Source: Streptomyces sp. SDr-06
Lineage (GTDB): Bacteria; Actinomycetota; Actinomycetes; Streptomycetales; Streptomycetaceae
NCBI RefSeq assembly: GCF_003324565.1
Contig: NZ_QOLA01000008.1
Span: 1-64,000, forward strand
Direction: 5' to 3'
DNA length: 64,000 nucleotides
Shown here: positions 63,935 to 64,000 of the stretch, piece after piece
Position numbering within the stretch: the first letter of the stretch is position 1
How the letters are laid out: each line of letters starts with the position of its first letter
The notes under the pieces: model-generated
What the model was told of the DNA's origin: nothing
Seen by the model: the letters and a program-made list of their open reading frames with translations, nothing else
Database searches by the model: none
Made by a program: the position numbers and the translations under genes

Positions 63935-64000
63935 TGCGGGTCCCGCTTTCCTGGCTGCGGGAGTACGTCGACCTCCCCGCCACCGAGACCGGCCGCGACG
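63934..64000 (+). CDS. pheT: Phenylalanyl-tRNA synthetase beta subunit, first 22 codons
   Basis: The ATG at 63934 overlaps the pheS stop by one base (TGATG). [15 protein letters not shown] is the characteristic start of PheT. The gene runs out of the window. Confidence 0.95.

Overview
The window is chromosomal DNA from an actinomycete, almost certainly a Streptomyces. GC is very high, GTG starts and leaderless-looking starts are common, and several -10 boxes read TAGGGT or TAGAGT. It carries a complete Pup-proteasome locus, and the gene order from the metH end to pheST matches what I recall of the Streptomyces coelicolor core chromosome. I see no insertion sequence, prophage, CRISPR array, tRNA or rRNA.

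Region by region. 1-7.3 kb: 3' end of metH, a HAD phosphatase, two tandem family-5 solute-binding lipoproteins without permeases, an orphan NarL-type response regulator and a RecB-type nuclease. 7.5-24.8 kb: the proteasome island. It holds an M50 protease, the tRNA m1A58 methyltransferase, a ferredoxin, the ARC/Mpa ATPase, dop, pup, a decayed endonuclease VII remnant, prcB, prcA, a LacI/MFS pair, pafA, two FKBP peptidyl-prolyl isomerases and the WYL regulators pafB and pafC. Pup (ending GGQ) must be deamidated by Dop, is ligated to substrates by PafA, and is delivered by ARC/Mpa to the PrcBA core. 25-30 kb: tatA, tatC, a diacylglycerol-kinase-like gene with a textbook leaderless promoter, and the helicase helY. 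30-36 kb: TetR, ADP-ribosylglycohydrolase divergent from PadR across a palindromic operator, a DrrAB-type exporter and a siderophore-interacting reductase under an iron box. 36-44.5 kb: a 5'-3' exonuclease, a glycine-betaine transporter whose permease and binding protein are fused, a cupin regulator with a metal-receptor protein, and a TDT transporter/LysR pair.

44.8-51.5 kb is a coherent amine catabolic unit: a gamma-glutamyl hydrolase of PuuD type, an APC permease and a FadR/GntR regulator on the minus strand face a GlnA4-type gamma-glutamyl-amine synthetase, an aldehyde dehydrogenase and an SDR on the plus strand. A half-site pair with identical spacing lies upstream of both the permease and glnA4. 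An exported HAD phosphatase with the DxDNT motif of phosphocholine phosphatases follows directly and could feed the pathway. 53-58.7 kb: a DUF2510 protein, a PLP D-threonine-aldolase-like enzyme, a proline-rich membrane protein overlapping a mycosin-like subtilisin, an SseB-type protein and a DUF1844 protein. 58.7-64 kb: infC (ATC start, long structured leader with a U-tract attenuator), rpmI, rplT, a SpoU rRNA methyltransferase, an orphan PAS histidine kinase, pheS and the start of pheT.

Most genes are conserved housekeeping or streptomycete core genes. The points that deserve a second look are the endonuclease VII fossil inside the proteasome operon, the shared operator of the glnA4 cluster and its adjoining secreted phosphatase, the infC attenuator, the overlapping membrane protein/mycosin pair, and several perfect palindromes at promoters.
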